Source: an uncultured Clostridia bacterium
Lineage (GTDB): Bacteria > Bacillota > Clostridia > TANB77 > CAG-508
Length of the DNA stretch: 64,000 nucleotides
Assembly: GCA_934101145.1 (NCBI GenBank)
Contig: CAKOPZ010000003.1
Coordinates: forward strand, 14,851 to 78,850
Direction of reading: 5' to 3'
This document shows, piece by piece, positions 34,741 through 44,310 of the stretch (the stretch's first letter is position 1; each line of letters starts with the position of its first letter). The notes below the pieces were generated by a model. The model made no database searches, was not told the origin of the DNA, and worked only from the letters and a program-made list of their open reading frames with translations. The translations under genes and the position numbers were made by a program.

Positions 34741-35981
34741 TATCTGCCTTCCCACCTTTTTAATATAATACTACTGTTATGACCTCCAAATCCTAAGGAA
34801 TTTGACATAACGATGTTAAGTTTTGCATTTCTTACCTCATTTGCAACAATATCTAAATCACACTCTTCATCTTTTTCTTTATAATTGATTGTCGGAGGTA
34901 TGATTTGATCTTGTAATGCTTTTATGCAAAATATTGCTTCAACTCCACCTGCAGCTCCAAGTAGATGACCAGTATTTCCCTTAGTTGAACTTACAGGCAA
35001 GTTATATGCTTTTTCTTTAAATACATTTTTTATAGCCATGGTCTCTGTTGAATCATTCAAATGAGTAGAAGTACCATGTGCATTTATATAATCAATATCA
35101 TTTGAATTAATATTTGCATTTTCTATTGCTCTTATCATTGCTTTTTTTGCACCTTCTCCATCAGGACAAGGTGATGTAATATGATATGCATCTGTTGTAG
35201 CACCATACCCAATTATTTCTGCGTAAATGTTTGCATTTCTTTTTAATGCATGTTCAAGTTCTTCTAAAACAACAACTCCTGCACCTTCACCCATTACAAA
35301 TCCATTTCTTTCCTTATCAAATGGTATACTTGCTCTATTTTTATCTGTACTACTTGATAAAGCCTTCATATTTTCAAACCCTGCTACACCAACTTCACAA
35401 ATAGAACTTTCTGTTCCTCCAGCAATAACTATATCTTCCTGTCCCATGATAATTGTTTTATATGCTTCTCCAATTGAGTGAGTCGAAGACGCACATGCTG
35501 TTACAATCCCCATTGATTCCCCTTTAAAACCAAATTCAATCGCAATATTTCCAGAAGGCATATTGGCAATTGACATTGGAATAAACATTGGAGAAACCCT
35601 TTTATTACCTTTTTCAAAATATGCTTCACACTGATTTTGTATTGTTGTAAGTCCTGCTATACCAGAACTCACAAATATTCCAACTCTATCAAAATCAGTA
35701 TTTTCTCTTTCAATTTTTGAATCAGCTATTGCTTCTCTTGCCGCAATTATTGCAAATTGTGAAGACCTATCTAATCTTTTAGCTTGCTTTAAATCAAAAT
35801 ATTCTAATTGGTCATATTCTTTTACTTCAGCATCTAATTTTGTTTTAAAATTTGATGCATTAAATAATGTAATTTCATCAATTCCACATTTCTTTTGTTT
35901 TATTGAATTCCATGACTCCAAAACATTTTTTCCAATTGGAGTAATTGCTCCTAAGCCTGTTATAACAACTCTTTTTTTCAA
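34740..35981 (-). CDS. fabF: 3-oxoacyl-ACP synthase II
   Basis: 413 residues, complete. The catalytic triad of KASII is present: cysteine in IVTACASSTHSIGEAY, histidines in NAHGTSTHLND and STKGNTGHLLGAAG. Condenses malonyl-ACP with acyl-ACP. The start is TTG with GGAGGAATTAAAA upstream. No fabH (KASIII) gene accompanies it in this operon. Confidence 0.97.
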   Translation of the reverse strand: MKKRVVITGLGAITPIGKNVLESWNSIKQKKCGIDEITLFNASNFKTKLDAEVKEYDQLEYFDLKQAKRLDRSSQFAIIAAREAIADSKIERENTDFDRVGIFVSSGIAGLTTIQNQCEAYFEKGNKRVSPMFIPMSIANMPSGNIAIEFGFKGESMGIVTACASSTHSIGEAYKTIIMGQEDIVIAGGTESSICEVGVAGFENMKALSSSTDKNRASIPFDKERNGFVMGEGAGVVVLEELEHALKRNANIYAEIIGYGATTDAYHITSPCPDGEGAKKAMIRAIENANINSNDIDYINAHGTSTHLNDSTETMAIKNVFKEKAYNLPVSSTKGNTGHLLGAAGGVEAIFCIKALQDQIIPPTINYKEKDEECDLDIVANEVRNAKLNIVMSNSLGFGGHNSSIILKRWEGR

Positions 35982-35993
35982 TTTTAATTCCTC

Positions 35994-36728
35994 CTACATA
36001 ACCATTCCACCATCAATGTTTATAACCTGACCTGTTATATATGAACTCTCTTCCGATGCCAGAAATTTAACAACATTTGCAACATCTGTAGCATTTCCAA
36101 ATCTTTTCAATGGAATATTTTTAATTAACTCCTGTTTAATCTCGTCTTTTAGAATATTGGTCATATCTGTTTGTATAAAACCTGGAGCAACTGCATTTAC
36201 AAGAATATTCCTGCTTCCAACTTCTTTTGCAAGACTTTTAGTAAATCCAATTATCCCTGCTTTTGAAGCCGAATAATTTGTTTGACCTGCATTTCCAGTT
36301 ATTCCTACAACAGAAGAAATATTTATAATCCTACCATTTTTTTGTTTCATCATATATGGAATTACATTTTTAGTAATATTAAATGTTCCTACCAGATTCA
36401 CATCAATAACATCTGTAAAATCAGATTCTTTCATTCTCATAAGTAACATATCTCTTGTAATTCCAGCATTATTTACAAGAACATCTATTTTTTCCAATTC
36501 ACTAATTATTTGTTTTATCATATTGGTACATGCCTCAAAATCAGAAACATCACCGCAAACTGCTATACATCTTACATTAAATCCTTTTATTTCATTTAAC
36601 AATTCCGTTAAATCATCGTTTTCTGTTCTATAATTTATAGCAATATCATATCCACAACTTGCAAGTTTTAAAGCAATACTTTTTCCAATTCCACGTGTAG
36701 CACCTGTTATAAACGCAACTTTACTCAT
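35994..36728 (-). CDS. fabG: 3-oxoacyl-ACP reductase
   Basis: 244 residues, short-chain dehydrogenase with TGATRGIGKSIA at the NADPH site, NNAGIT, and the catalytic tyrosine and lysine in YSASKAGIIGFTKSLAKE. Reduces 3-oxoacyl-ACP. It follows fabD, whose stop is 19 nt upstream in the zero frame or 39 nt if fabD is shifted. A GGAAGGAAG site precedes the ATG. Confidence 0.97.
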   Translation of the reverse strand: MSKVAFITGATRGIGKSIALKLASCGYDIAINYRTENDDLTELLNEIKGFNVRCIAVCGDVSDFEACTNMIKQIISELEKIDVLVNNAGITRDMLLMRMKESDFTDVIDVNLVGTFNITKNVIPYMMKQKNGRIINISSVVGITGNAGQTNYSASKAGIIGFTKSLAKEVGSRNILVNAVAPGFIQTDMTNILKDEIKQELIKNIPLKRFGNATDVANVVKFLASEESSYITGQVINIDGGMVM

Positions 36729-36747
36729 TTTTTCTACTTCCTTCCTA

Positions 36748-37704
36748 TCATATTGTTAAATTAGATTTTATTGTCCGAATCGTATTAATTACATCTTCCA
36801 AACTTTTGCAATCATTAATACTAAAAATTTTTATCTGTTTTTCAAATTTCATCCTTTTAACAAATCCACTTAAAGTCCTACTAGGTCCTATTTCAATAAA
36901 TGTGTCAATTCCATTCTCATACATTGTTGTCAAGCACTTTGAAAATTTTACTGGACTTATAATGTGATTTGATAAAATATCTACTAAATTATCATCATTG
37001 TCATAAATTTCGCCATTAACATTTTTTACAACATGGCTATTTTTATGATTTATTTTGATTTTTTCAAGTTCTTTTCTAAGCATATTTGAACATTCTTGTA
37101 ATTTTTCTGTATGAAACGGTCCTTCTGTCTTTAAAACACTGACCTTCTTTGCTCCAAATTCTTTTGCAAATATGCTTGCTTGTTCAACTGCTTTTTCATC
37201 TCCAGAAATTACAACTTGACCTATAGTATTAAAATTTGCAGCAGATACAAAACCTTTTTTTACTTTTTTACATGCTTCAATAACCTTTTCATCATCAATT
37301 CCAAGTATTGCAGCCATTTTCCATTGGCCTTTTGGAGTAAATTCTTGCATTATTTCTCCACGTTTTTTTACAAGTCTTACTCCATCTTCAAATGAAATTA
37401 CTTCATCTTCTATAAGTGCTGTATATTCACCAAGACTTAATCCTGCTGACATATCTGCTTTTATATTATTTTCCTTTAAAACTTTAACTATTGCCAAACT
37501 TTCTGTTAACACTGCAAGTTGAGTATTTTTTGTTTTATTTAATTCTTCTTCTGGCCCTATAAAAGATATATCTTTTATGGGAATGCCAGTTATCTTTTCA
37601 ACACTATCATACACTTTTTTAGCAGGTAAATAATTTTCATATAAATCTTTCCCCATACCTACTGTCTGTGAACCTTGACCAGAAAATAAAAAACCTATTT
37701 TCAA
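36748..37704 (-). CDS. fabD: Malonyl-CoA:ACP transacylase
   Basis: 318 residues in the zero frame. Transfers malonate from CoA to ACP. The nucleophile is in GLSLGEYTAL, the catalytic histidine in TEGPFHTEKL, and FSGQGSQTVGMGKDLY opens the fold. The start is TTG at 37704 overlapping the birA stop, with GGAGG upstream. Codon 310 is CGG followed by A. Read in the zero frame the C-terminus is TIRTIKSNLTI; read with the +1 shift seen elsewhere in this window it is TIGQ and stops at 36768. FabD C-termini are variable and either is acceptable. Confidence 0.95.
   Translation of the reverse strand: MKIGFLFSGQGSQTVGMGKDLYENYLPAKKVYDSVEKITGIPIKDISFIGPEEELNKTKNTQLAVLTESLAIVKVLKENNIKADMSAGLSLGEYTALIEDEVISFEDGVRLVKKRGEIMQEFTPKGQWKMAAILGIDDEKVIEACKKVKKGFVSAANFNTIGQVVISGDEKAVEQASIFAKEFGAKKVSVLKTEGPFHTEKLQECSNMLRKELEKIKINHKNSHVVKNVNGEIYDNDDNLVDILSNHIISPVKFSKCLTTMYENGIDTFIEIGPSRTLSGFVKRMKFEKQIKIFSINDCKSLEDVINTIRTIKSNLTI
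36774..36777 (-). other. Ambiguous CGG site near the fabD C-terminus
   Basis: ATT CGG A in frame. A +1 shift gives GGA CAA TAA; the zero frame gives Arg and eight more residues. Both are compatible with family length, so this site neither supports nor opposes recoding. Confidence 0.5.
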
Positions 37705-38279
37705 ATTTTAATCCTCCTATTAATTTCTTTTTCAAATATATTGCAAAATTCAGCTATAACTTCTTCTCTATCAATATCTACTTTAAATTCATTTTTTATA
37801 GATGTCGCAATATCTTTTATATCATTCGTAAAATATTTTTTATTTATATTAATCCCAATACCAATAACCAAATATCTTATATATTTACCATTTATTTTTC
37901 CTTGTGTTAAAATACCACCTATTTTTTTGTTATTAATCATAAGATCATTAGGTTCTTTTATTTGAATATTGATTTTATATTTTTCTTTAAACATATCTAC
38001 CAAAATTTTTGCAATATCTATTGTTAGGCCATCAAGCCTTTCAATCTCACAATTTGTTTGGATATAAAAAGAAAATGCTATATTACCTTTTTCGTCAGTA
38101 TGCCAAATTCTGCCATGTGTACCCTTTCCTGCTGTTTGAATGTCAGCCATAATTACACTGCCATTTATTATTTGTCCTTTTTTGATTCTTCTAAAAATTT
38201 CATTTTGTGTTGAATCTATTTCTTCATAAAAATAAAAATCTCTACCAAGAAAATTAGTTTTCAAATTTCTCAATTTCAT
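37701..38279 (-). CDS. birA: Biotin--[acetyl-CoA-carboxylase] ligase (monofunctional)
   Basis: 192 residues, a biotin protein ligase without the N-terminal DNA-binding domain, so it should only biotinylate AccB and not repress transcription. Active-site segment QTAGKGTHGRIWH replaces the classical GRGRxGR-W loop, followed by KEPNDLMINNKKIGGILTQG and VIGIGININ. It overlaps the acyl-CoA synthetase upstream by 26 nt and fabD by 4 nt. Confidence 0.93.
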   Translation of the reverse strand: MKLRNLKTNFLGRDFYFYEEIDSTQNEIFRRIKKGQIINGSVIMADIQTAGKGTHGRIWHTDEKGNIAFSFYIQTNCEIERLDGLTIDIAKILVDMFKEKYKINIQIKEPNDLMINNKKIGGILTQGKINGKYIRYLVIGIGININKKYFTNDIKDIATSIKNEFKVDIDREEVIAEFCNIFEKEINRRIKI

Positions 38280-39978
38280 CTAAATTAGCCTGCCTTTTTA
38301 TTTTGTTTGTTGTTGTTTTTATTAAATCCTTTTCAGATAAAATCATACCACGAATCGCCTTATACTTAGGCATTTGCCTATTAAGTTCTTTAATCTTTTC
38401 AAATAAAACCTTATATATTTCATCATCTGTTTCAACCTTATATGCATTTTTCACAATTTCTCTATCAAACACAATTTTTACATTTATTTTTACATTTTCT
38501 GTATCTCTAGATTGCCTTTTTCCAAAAATAAATGATTCCTTCACACCTTCTATTTTGTTTACTAAACTTTCCATTTCCTCAGGAAATATATTTTTTCCAT
38601 TTTTTAAAACAATAACACTTTTCTTTCTACCACAAATAAAAATATACCCATCTTCATCTATCTTAGCCAAATCTCCTGTATAGAACCAATCACCTCTAAA
38701 AGCCTCTTTTGTTGCCTTTGCATCATTATAATATCCCATTGCAACATTTGGTCCTTTTACAGCAAGCTCTCCAATTCCTTCAAAATTAATATCTACCAGT
38801 TTAGCTTCAACACTTGGTACTGTTTTTCCAATTGATCCACATCTATATTCTTTGCTAGTTCCAACAGCTACAACAGGTGATGTTTCTGTAAGACCATATC
38901 CTTGCACTAAATTAAATCCAAGCCTTCTGTATCCATCTTCAATTTTAGAGTCAAGAGCTGCTGCACCAGAAATAAATAATTTTATATTTCCTCCAAGTAA
39001 ATTATGAATATCTTGAAAAGCTTTTTTCTTATCTTTCATTGATGCATTTTTTAAATTTTCTTCTTTTTCTAAAATCTCCTCCAGTTTTCCTTGCTTTTCT
39101 AACTGTTTTCTAATCATCATAAAAATACGTTCATAAATTCCAGGTACGCACGCCATAACAGATACTTTGTATTCATTTAAGTTTTCTACAATATGTCTTA
39201 ATCCATCGCAAAATACTGTTGTAGCACCTTTATATAGAGAAAACAAAAAGCCAACTGTACACTCAAACACATGATGTATTGGTAATATAGATAAAAGCGT
39301 GTCATCAGATGTTATATCTAATATACTACCAATATCCATCAAATTTGAGCAAATATTTCTATGAGATAATGCAACAACTTTTGAAGCAGAAGTTGTACCA
39401 GATGTAAAAAGCATAATGCTCATTTTTTCACTATCAATCTTAGCATTTATAAAATCTTTTTTCCCTTTTTCTAATAATATTTTTCCCTTTTTTATAAGTT
39501 CTTTTTCAGAATAAATACCATCTTTACTTACAGTTCTATCCATTGAAATAATGTGTTTAAGTTTATTGCTTTCATTAAATTTAATTTTCGTTAAAACTTC
39601 TTCATATTTTTCAGAACAGAATATGGCTTCAACTTCTGATCTCTCAATCAAGGATTCTAGTTCATTTTCAGGTAAAGATTTATCAAGTGGAACTACAACC
39701 CCTGTACCGCAAACAATTGCCAAATATGCAATTTCCCATTCATATCTATTTTCACCAATTACAGCAATTCTTTTATCTTTAAGTCCAATATCAATTAGTG
39801 CTGTACCTAAATTATCTATCATATCTCTTACTTGTCCATGCGTAAGATTTATATACTCTTTTTCATTTTCTTTTTTTCTTATTTTATATGCAATTTTATC
39901 TTTGTACATTTCTTTTGTTTTATTTAGCATATCCTTTAAATTATGTATTTCAATAATGTCATATAATTTTTCACTCAT
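38254..39978 (-). CDS. AMP-forming long-chain acyl-CoA (or acyl-ACP) synthetase, operon copy
   Basis: 574 residues. Adenylating enzyme with A3 FTSGTTSASKVVALSH, A5 GYGLTETSPV, A7 WFYTGDLAKIDEDGY and A8 GRKKSVIVLKNGKNIFPEE. The C-terminal A10 lysine is in IKTTTNKIKRQ. It activates a fatty acid with ATP. As the first gene of a de novo synthesis operon it may recycle or import fatty acids and pass them to CoA or ACP; this is inference. A paralog of equal length is at 44873-46597, and both have a similar operator-like sequence upstream. GGAAAGG precedes the ATG. Confidence 0.88.
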   Translation of the reverse strand: MSEKLYDIIEIHNLKDMLNKTKEMYKDKIAYKIRKKENEKEYINLTHGQVRDMIDNLGTALIDIGLKDKRIAVIGENRYEWEIAYLAIVCGTGVVVPLDKSLPENELESLIERSEVEAIFCSEKYEEVLTKIKFNESNKLKHIISMDRTVSKDGIYSEKELIKKGKILLEKGKKDFINAKIDSEKMSIMLFTSGTTSASKVVALSHRNICSNLMDIGSILDITSDDTLLSILPIHHVFECTVGFLFSLYKGATTVFCDGLRHIVENLNEYKVSVMACVPGIYERIFMMIRKQLEKQGKLEEILEKEENLKNASMKDKKKAFQDIHNLLGGNIKLFISGAAALDSKIEDGYRRLGFNLVQGYGLTETSPVVAVGTSKEYRCGSIGKTVPSVEAKLVDINFEGIGELAVKGPNVAMGYYNDAKATKEAFRGDWFYTGDLAKIDEDGYIFICGRKKSVIVLKNGKNIFPEEMESLVNKIEGVKESFIFGKRQSRDTENVKINVKIVFDREIVKNAYKVETDDEIYKVLFEKIKELNRQMPKYKAIRGMILSEKDLIKTTTNKIKRQANLDEIEKFEN

Positions 39979-40045
39979 ACATTTTTCCTTTCCATTTGTA
40001 AATTTGTATATTTTTTATATCACATTTTTTTAACATAGTCTTTAG

Positions 40046-40059
40046 ACTGGAAGGTCAGT
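40046..40059 (-). promoter_or_regulatory. Operator-like site upstream of the fatty-acid operon
   Basis: ACTGACCTTCCAGT on the minus strand, in the wider context ACTGACC-TTCC-AGTCTAA. The same block with a better palindrome lies upstream of the paralogous synthetase gene at 46658-46671. Likely target of one fatty-acid regulator, perhaps TetR/FadR-like (inference). Confidence 0.55.
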
Positions 40060-40117
40060 ACAATTTTGAAATTTTCCATAAAAAAATACATGCTTTACGT
40101 TTCATAAAACATGTATT

Positions 40118-40249
40118 TTTTATATACTAGGAAATTTCTCATTTCCTAGTATATAAAATGCTACAATCGCTATTGCCTTTGAGCTTTCCTCCTTTTAGTC
40201 GGAAACTCAAATCGGCAAGAACAAAGGGCGACTTAAAGTCGCTTTGTTC
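40118..40249 (-). repeat. Three-hairpin dispersed repeat, copy B (inverted relative to copy A)
   Basis: A 132-nt element nearly matching 29584-29716 in reverse orientation. Hairpin 3 is 40118-40158 (18-bp stem), hairpin 2 is 40178-40211 and hairpin 1 is 40219-40249. Several differences from copy A are paired changes that keep stems intact. It lies between the ABC transporter stop and the fatty-acid operon promoter region. No gene is visible in the 285-nt gap. Confidence 0.85.
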
Positions 40250-40263
40250 TATTTTATTCTAAT

Positions 40264-43200
40264 CTATTCTGACCTTAATGCAAGAACAGGATCTTCTTTA
40301 GCAGCTTTTTTAGAAGGGATTAATCCTCCAATTAAAGTAAGTACTGTACTTAAAACTATAAGAATTAACCCTGACATAGCAGGAAGAGATGCAGTAACAT
40401 TAACTCCTTGAGCAAGTTTATGAATTATGCCATTAATAGGAATTAAAAGAAGTACAGTAAGAACTATTCCTATAATTCCAGCAAGTAGTCCAATCATAAA
40501 TGTTTCAGCATTAAATACTTGCGAAATATTTCTTTTAGAAGCTCCAATTGCCCTTAAAATACCAATTTCTTTTTTACGTTCAAGAACACTTATATATGTT
40601 ATAACTCCAATCATTATAGATGAAACAACAAGTGATATTGCAACAAACGCAATAAGAACATAGCTAATTACATTTACAATAATAGTAACTGAATTCATAA
40701 GAGTTCCAACCATATCTGTATACGAAATTACTTTATCTTCATTTCCCTCAGCTTCCATTTTAGAATTGTACTGTTCTAAAATTGCTGTAATCTTTTCATT
40801 TGATTCAAAATTCTTTGGATAAATACTAATTCCATCTGGCTTATCTAAATTTGCATAATTAAGTTTTTTCAAATTATTGTCATATGTGTTTTGTTTTTTA
40901 GTCATTAAAGATGCAAAAAGTTCAGATAATTCCTCTTCATTCATATTTATTTTAATTGCACTTGCAAATGCCTTTGTATCAATACTAATTGCTTTTGGAA
41001 TTGAACTTGCCATTTGCCTCATACTTTTTGTCATTTCTTTTTGAATTTTTTTTGTTAGTTGGTCTGCAAACTTATTCATATAACTTTGCATAATTTTATT
41101 AACCTGTGTATCTAAATCATTTGACTTTATAATTTGTGTTAAATGTTTAGTCATTATTGCTTTTGCTTCATCAGATTTTATAAAATCTTGTAAATATTTA
41201 TCTGCATTTGGAATATCTATAATATTATTCTTTTTTAAATATTCCTTGTATCCTTCCATTAGGTCATTTACAAGAGCCTTCTTTTCATCTTCTGATACAG
41301 AAAATTTTATGCTCTTAAGAGCTGTATTAAAATCGAATTCAGGCAGAGTCATATTTTTGATAGCCTTATTTAAACTTGAAGTATCAACCTTTATCTTAGA
41401 TTGGTCAATTTTAAAAGCTTTTTTCATTGCATTTGTATCAATCTCAAATAAAGAATTCATATCAAATGAGGAAGAATCATCTTCTTCTCCAAATTTTTTT
41501 CCAGTAAATACGTCAACCTTTGGTGATTTTAATTGTTCTTTTACAATTTTGCTATTTTCAGCATTTTCTATCACATGAGTTGTAAGTTCTACTGGATAAT
41601 ATATTCCAGTTTGAAGCATGTATGCAGAAACACCTTCTTTAGGTTGCAAAACACCTACTATTTTTATGTCTTCTGCCTTATCTATGACATTTTTCATATA
41701 TTTTTCATTGTCAGATTTGTCGTTCCAAACTTTATATTTAGAATCATATTCATAACAATCACTTGCATTTACAAGTTTAAACTTTATTTTTAACATATCC
41801 TCATAAGAATACGAATCTGAAGTATCAGGTGTATTTACCTGCTCCTCTTTAGAAAATTGCTCAATCATCTTATCAAGTTCATCATAATTTCTTAATCCCA
41901 ATGTATATGTTAGAAAATCACTTATATTTCCTTTAGATGTAAGTACAAGCACACATTCATTGTATGCTGTAGGAAGTCTACCTGCTTTTACATCATATTG
42001 GCTTTCATAAAGTTTACTATCTTGTGGCAATTCAAAAAACACATCTGTACTCATCATGCTAGACATAACACTATTTGAACTTGTTGTTGAACCAATTCCA
42101 AGACTTGAAAAAGAAGTATTTGGATTAAGCTGTCTTATGCTTTTTGTATCTGCACTATAAATTCTTGGAGTAACATTATAGCTATATTCAATCGCCTTTG
42201 TATATTCTTTTATATCTGTCTCATCACTTTCTAAATAATTTTTTAGTGAAACCAAATCATTTGAGCCAATTGTTGAAAACATACTTGTAAGCATATTTGT
42301 AACATTTATTCCATCTGTATTTTTCCTGCTATCCTCTGTTTTTGTTTTATCAGAAAGCATTGCAGTAAGGTCAATTCCAGATTTATTAATTTTAAGAGGG
42401 TATTCAGACAAAGTTTCCTCTTCAACAGATTTAATATATGTGTTAACACCATTTGAAAGAGATAAAATAAGAGCAATACCTATAATACCTATTGAACCTG
42501 CAAAAGAAGTTAAAAAAGTTCTACCTTTTTTAGTCTTCAAATTATTAAAACTAAGTGCAAGAGAAGTAAAAAATGACATCGTTGTTTTGCCCATATTTTT
42601 GTGTTTAGCTTCTGCAGATTTATTTTCCACGATATATGGATCACTGTCAGATATAATTTTACCATCTTTTAAATTAACAATACGAGTAGCATATTCTTCA
42701 GCAAGCTCTGGATTATGTGTTACCATAACTACAAGTCTGTCTTTTGCAACCTCTTTTAAAAGTTCCATTACTTGAATACTTGTTTCACTATCAAGTGCGC
42801 CTGTTGGCTCATCTGCAAGAACAATATCAGGATTATTTACAAGAGCTCTTGCAATTGCAACTCTTTGCATTTGTCCACCAGACAATTGATTAGGCTTCTT
42901 ATGAATTTGTTTTTCAAGTCCAACCTTTTTTAAAGCATCAATTGCTCTCTTCTTTCTATCCTTTTTTGATACACCAGAAATAGTTAAAGCAAGCTCTACA
43001 TTTGATAAAATAGTTTGATGTGGAATCAAATTATAGCTCTGAAAAACGAACCCAATAGTATGATTACGATAAGAATCCCAATCCCTATCTTTATATTTTT
43101 TTGTAGAGATTTCATTTATCACTAAATCTCCCTTATCATACCTATCGAGTCCACCTATAATATTAAGAAGTGTTGTTTTTCCTGATCCACTAGGTCCAAG

Positions 43201-43308
43201 AATTGCAACAAACTCATTATCTCTTAAATTTAAGCTTACATTATCAAGTGCTTTTTGCACTAAACTTCCTGTCCTATATTCTTTATAAACATTTTCAATC
43301 TGTAACAT
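40264..43308 (-). CDS. Fused ABC transporter ATPase-permease (MacB/FtsX type)
   Basis: 1014 residues. Residues 1-220 are an ABC ATPase: Walker A GPSGSGKTTLLNIIGG, signature LSGGQMQRVAIARAL, Walker B IVLADEPTGALDSET. A linker leads to a membrane helix (about 265-285), a large extracytoplasmic domain of about 580 residues, and a C-terminal FtsX-like domain of three membrane helices with VLERKKEIGILRAIGASKR. These proteins work as mechanotransmitters for lipoprotein, peptide or antibiotic export rather than classical import. No two-component system or partner gene is adjacent. The ribosome-binding site is AAAAGGAAAATG-like. Confidence 0.92.
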   Translation of the reverse strand: MLQIENVYKEYRTGSLVQKALDNVSLNLRDNEFVAILGPSGSGKTTLLNIIGGLDRYDKGDLVINEISTKKYKDRDWDSYRNHTIGFVFQSYNLIPHQTILSNVELALTISGVSKKDRKKRAIDALKKVGLEKQIHKKPNQLSGGQMQRVAIARALVNNPDIVLADEPTGALDSETSIQVMELLKEVAKDRLVVMVTHNPELAEEYATRIVNLKDGKIISDSDPYIVENKSAEAKHKNMGKTTMSFFTSLALSFNNLKTKKGRTFLTSFAGSIGIIGIALILSLSNGVNTYIKSVEEETLSEYPLKINKSGIDLTAMLSDKTKTEDSRKNTDGINVTNMLTSMFSTIGSNDLVSLKNYLESDETDIKEYTKAIEYSYNVTPRIYSADTKSIRQLNPNTSFSSLGIGSTTSSNSVMSSMMSTDVFFELPQDSKLYESQYDVKAGRLPTAYNECVLVLTSKGNISDFLTYTLGLRNYDELDKMIEQFSKEEQVNTPDTSDSYSYEDMLKIKFKLVNASDCYEYDSKYKVWNDKSDNEKYMKNVIDKAEDIKIVGVLQPKEGVSAYMLQTGIYYPVELTTHVIENAENSKIVKEQLKSPKVDVFTGKKFGEEDDSSSFDMNSLFEIDTNAMKKAFKIDQSKIKVDTSSLNKAIKNMTLPEFDFNTALKSIKFSVSEDEKKALVNDLMEGYKEYLKKNNIIDIPNADKYLQDFIKSDEAKAIMTKHLTQIIKSNDLDTQVNKIMQSYMNKFADQLTKKIQKEMTKSMRQMASSIPKAISIDTKAFASAIKINMNEEELSELFASLMTKKQNTYDNNLKKLNYANLDKPDGISIYPKNFESNEKITAILEQYNSKMEAEGNEDKVISYTDMVGTLMNSVTIIVNVISYVLIAFVAISLVVSSIMIGVITYISVLERKKEIGILRAIGASKRNISQVFNAETFMIGLLAGIIGIVLTVLLLIPINGIIHKLAQGVNVTASLPAMSGLILIVLSTVLTLIGGLIPSKKAAKEDPVLALRSE

Positions 43309-43399
43309 ATTCTCATTTTCCTTTTAACAATATCAATATATTAGATTATACCATTTTATTCATAAATATGCCACATGAAACACCAAACTTTCACAAAAA

Positions 43400-43440
43400 C
43401 AAACGCTGTTTTTGAGTTTATTTCCTCAAAACAGCGCTTG
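43400..43440 (-). terminator. Terminator of the ZIP transporter gene
   Basis: Long stem CAAGCGCTGTTTTGAG pairing with CTCAAAAACAGCGTTTG (small bulge), directly after the ZIP stop. Confidence 0.75.
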
Positions 43441-43441
43441 T

Positions 43442-44239
43442 TTATCCAAGTGCAACATCTAAAACCATCATCAAAACAAATCCAAATACTAATCCAATAG
43501 TAGCAAGATTTTTATTTTCTTTTACAGACTCCGGCAAAAGCTCTCTTGCAACAACTGCTATCATTGCCCCTGCTGAAAATGAAAGTAAAATTGGCATAAT
43601 ACTTCTTACTGCAAGAACTAAAAGAACTCCAATTACTGCAGATAAAGGTTCAACCAAAGCAGATGCCTGCCCTATTAAAAAACTCTTGTTTCTTGAAAAG
43701 CCTTCACTTCTAAGAGGAAGTGACACAGCTGCACCTTCTGGAAAGTTTTGTATTCCAATTCCAATTGCAAGCATTAATGCACCTATTACTGTCATTCCAG
43801 GTACTCCTGCTGCAATTCCACCAAATGCAACACCTATTGACATTCCTTCTGGTATATTGTGTATCGTTATAGCTGATACTAAAAGAATACTTCTTTTTAA
43901 CGAATTTGCACTTTTTATTCTTTTTTTATTTTTTAAAACCTTATCCAAAAATCTATCAGAAAGTATTACAAACAGTCCACCTACTATAAATCCTATTGCT
44001 GGTGGTAGCCACGCTATGTAACCAAGTTTTTCCGATAAATCTATTGCTGGTTCTATTAATGACCAAAACGATGCTGCAAGCATTACTCCTGCACTAAAAC
44101 CAAGTATTGTATTTAAAACCTTTTTGTTAACTTCTTTAAAAAAATATACAACAAGTGCTCCAAGTGCTGTTATTCCCCATGTAAATGTTGTTGCAATCAG
44201 TGCTTGTATAACGGGGGATAAATTTTCAAACCAATACAA
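43442..44239 (-). CDS. ZIP-family metal transporter
   Basis: About 265 residues, eight membrane helices. The metal-binding helices carry HNIPEGMSIGVAFGG and IQNFPEGAAVSLPLR, the ZIP signatures, and a cytoplasmic lysine-rich loop (KVLKNKKRIKSANSLKR). Likely imports zinc or another divalent cation. The start is unclear: a TTG at 44239 has AAGGTGG eight nucleotides upstream and is preferred over the GTG at 44251. Single gene. Confidence 0.93.
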   Translation of the reverse strand: MYWFENLSPVIQALIATTFTWGITALGALVVYFFKEVNKKVLNTILGFSAGVMLAASFWSLIEPAIDLSEKLGYIAWLPPAIGFIVGGLFVILSDRFLDKVLKNKKRIKSANSLKRSILLVSAITIHNIPEGMSIGVAFGGIAAGVPGMTVIGALMLAIGIGIQNFPEGAAVSLPLRSEGFSRNKSFLIGQASALVEPLSAVIGVLLVLAVRSIMPILLSFSAGAMIAVVARELLPESVKENKNLATIGLVFGFVLMMVLDVALG

Positions 44240-44310
44240 TTTTTTCACCACCTTACAATTATATTTTATGTATACTTGTATTATGATGTTACAAAATTTA
44301 TTGGCTTATT

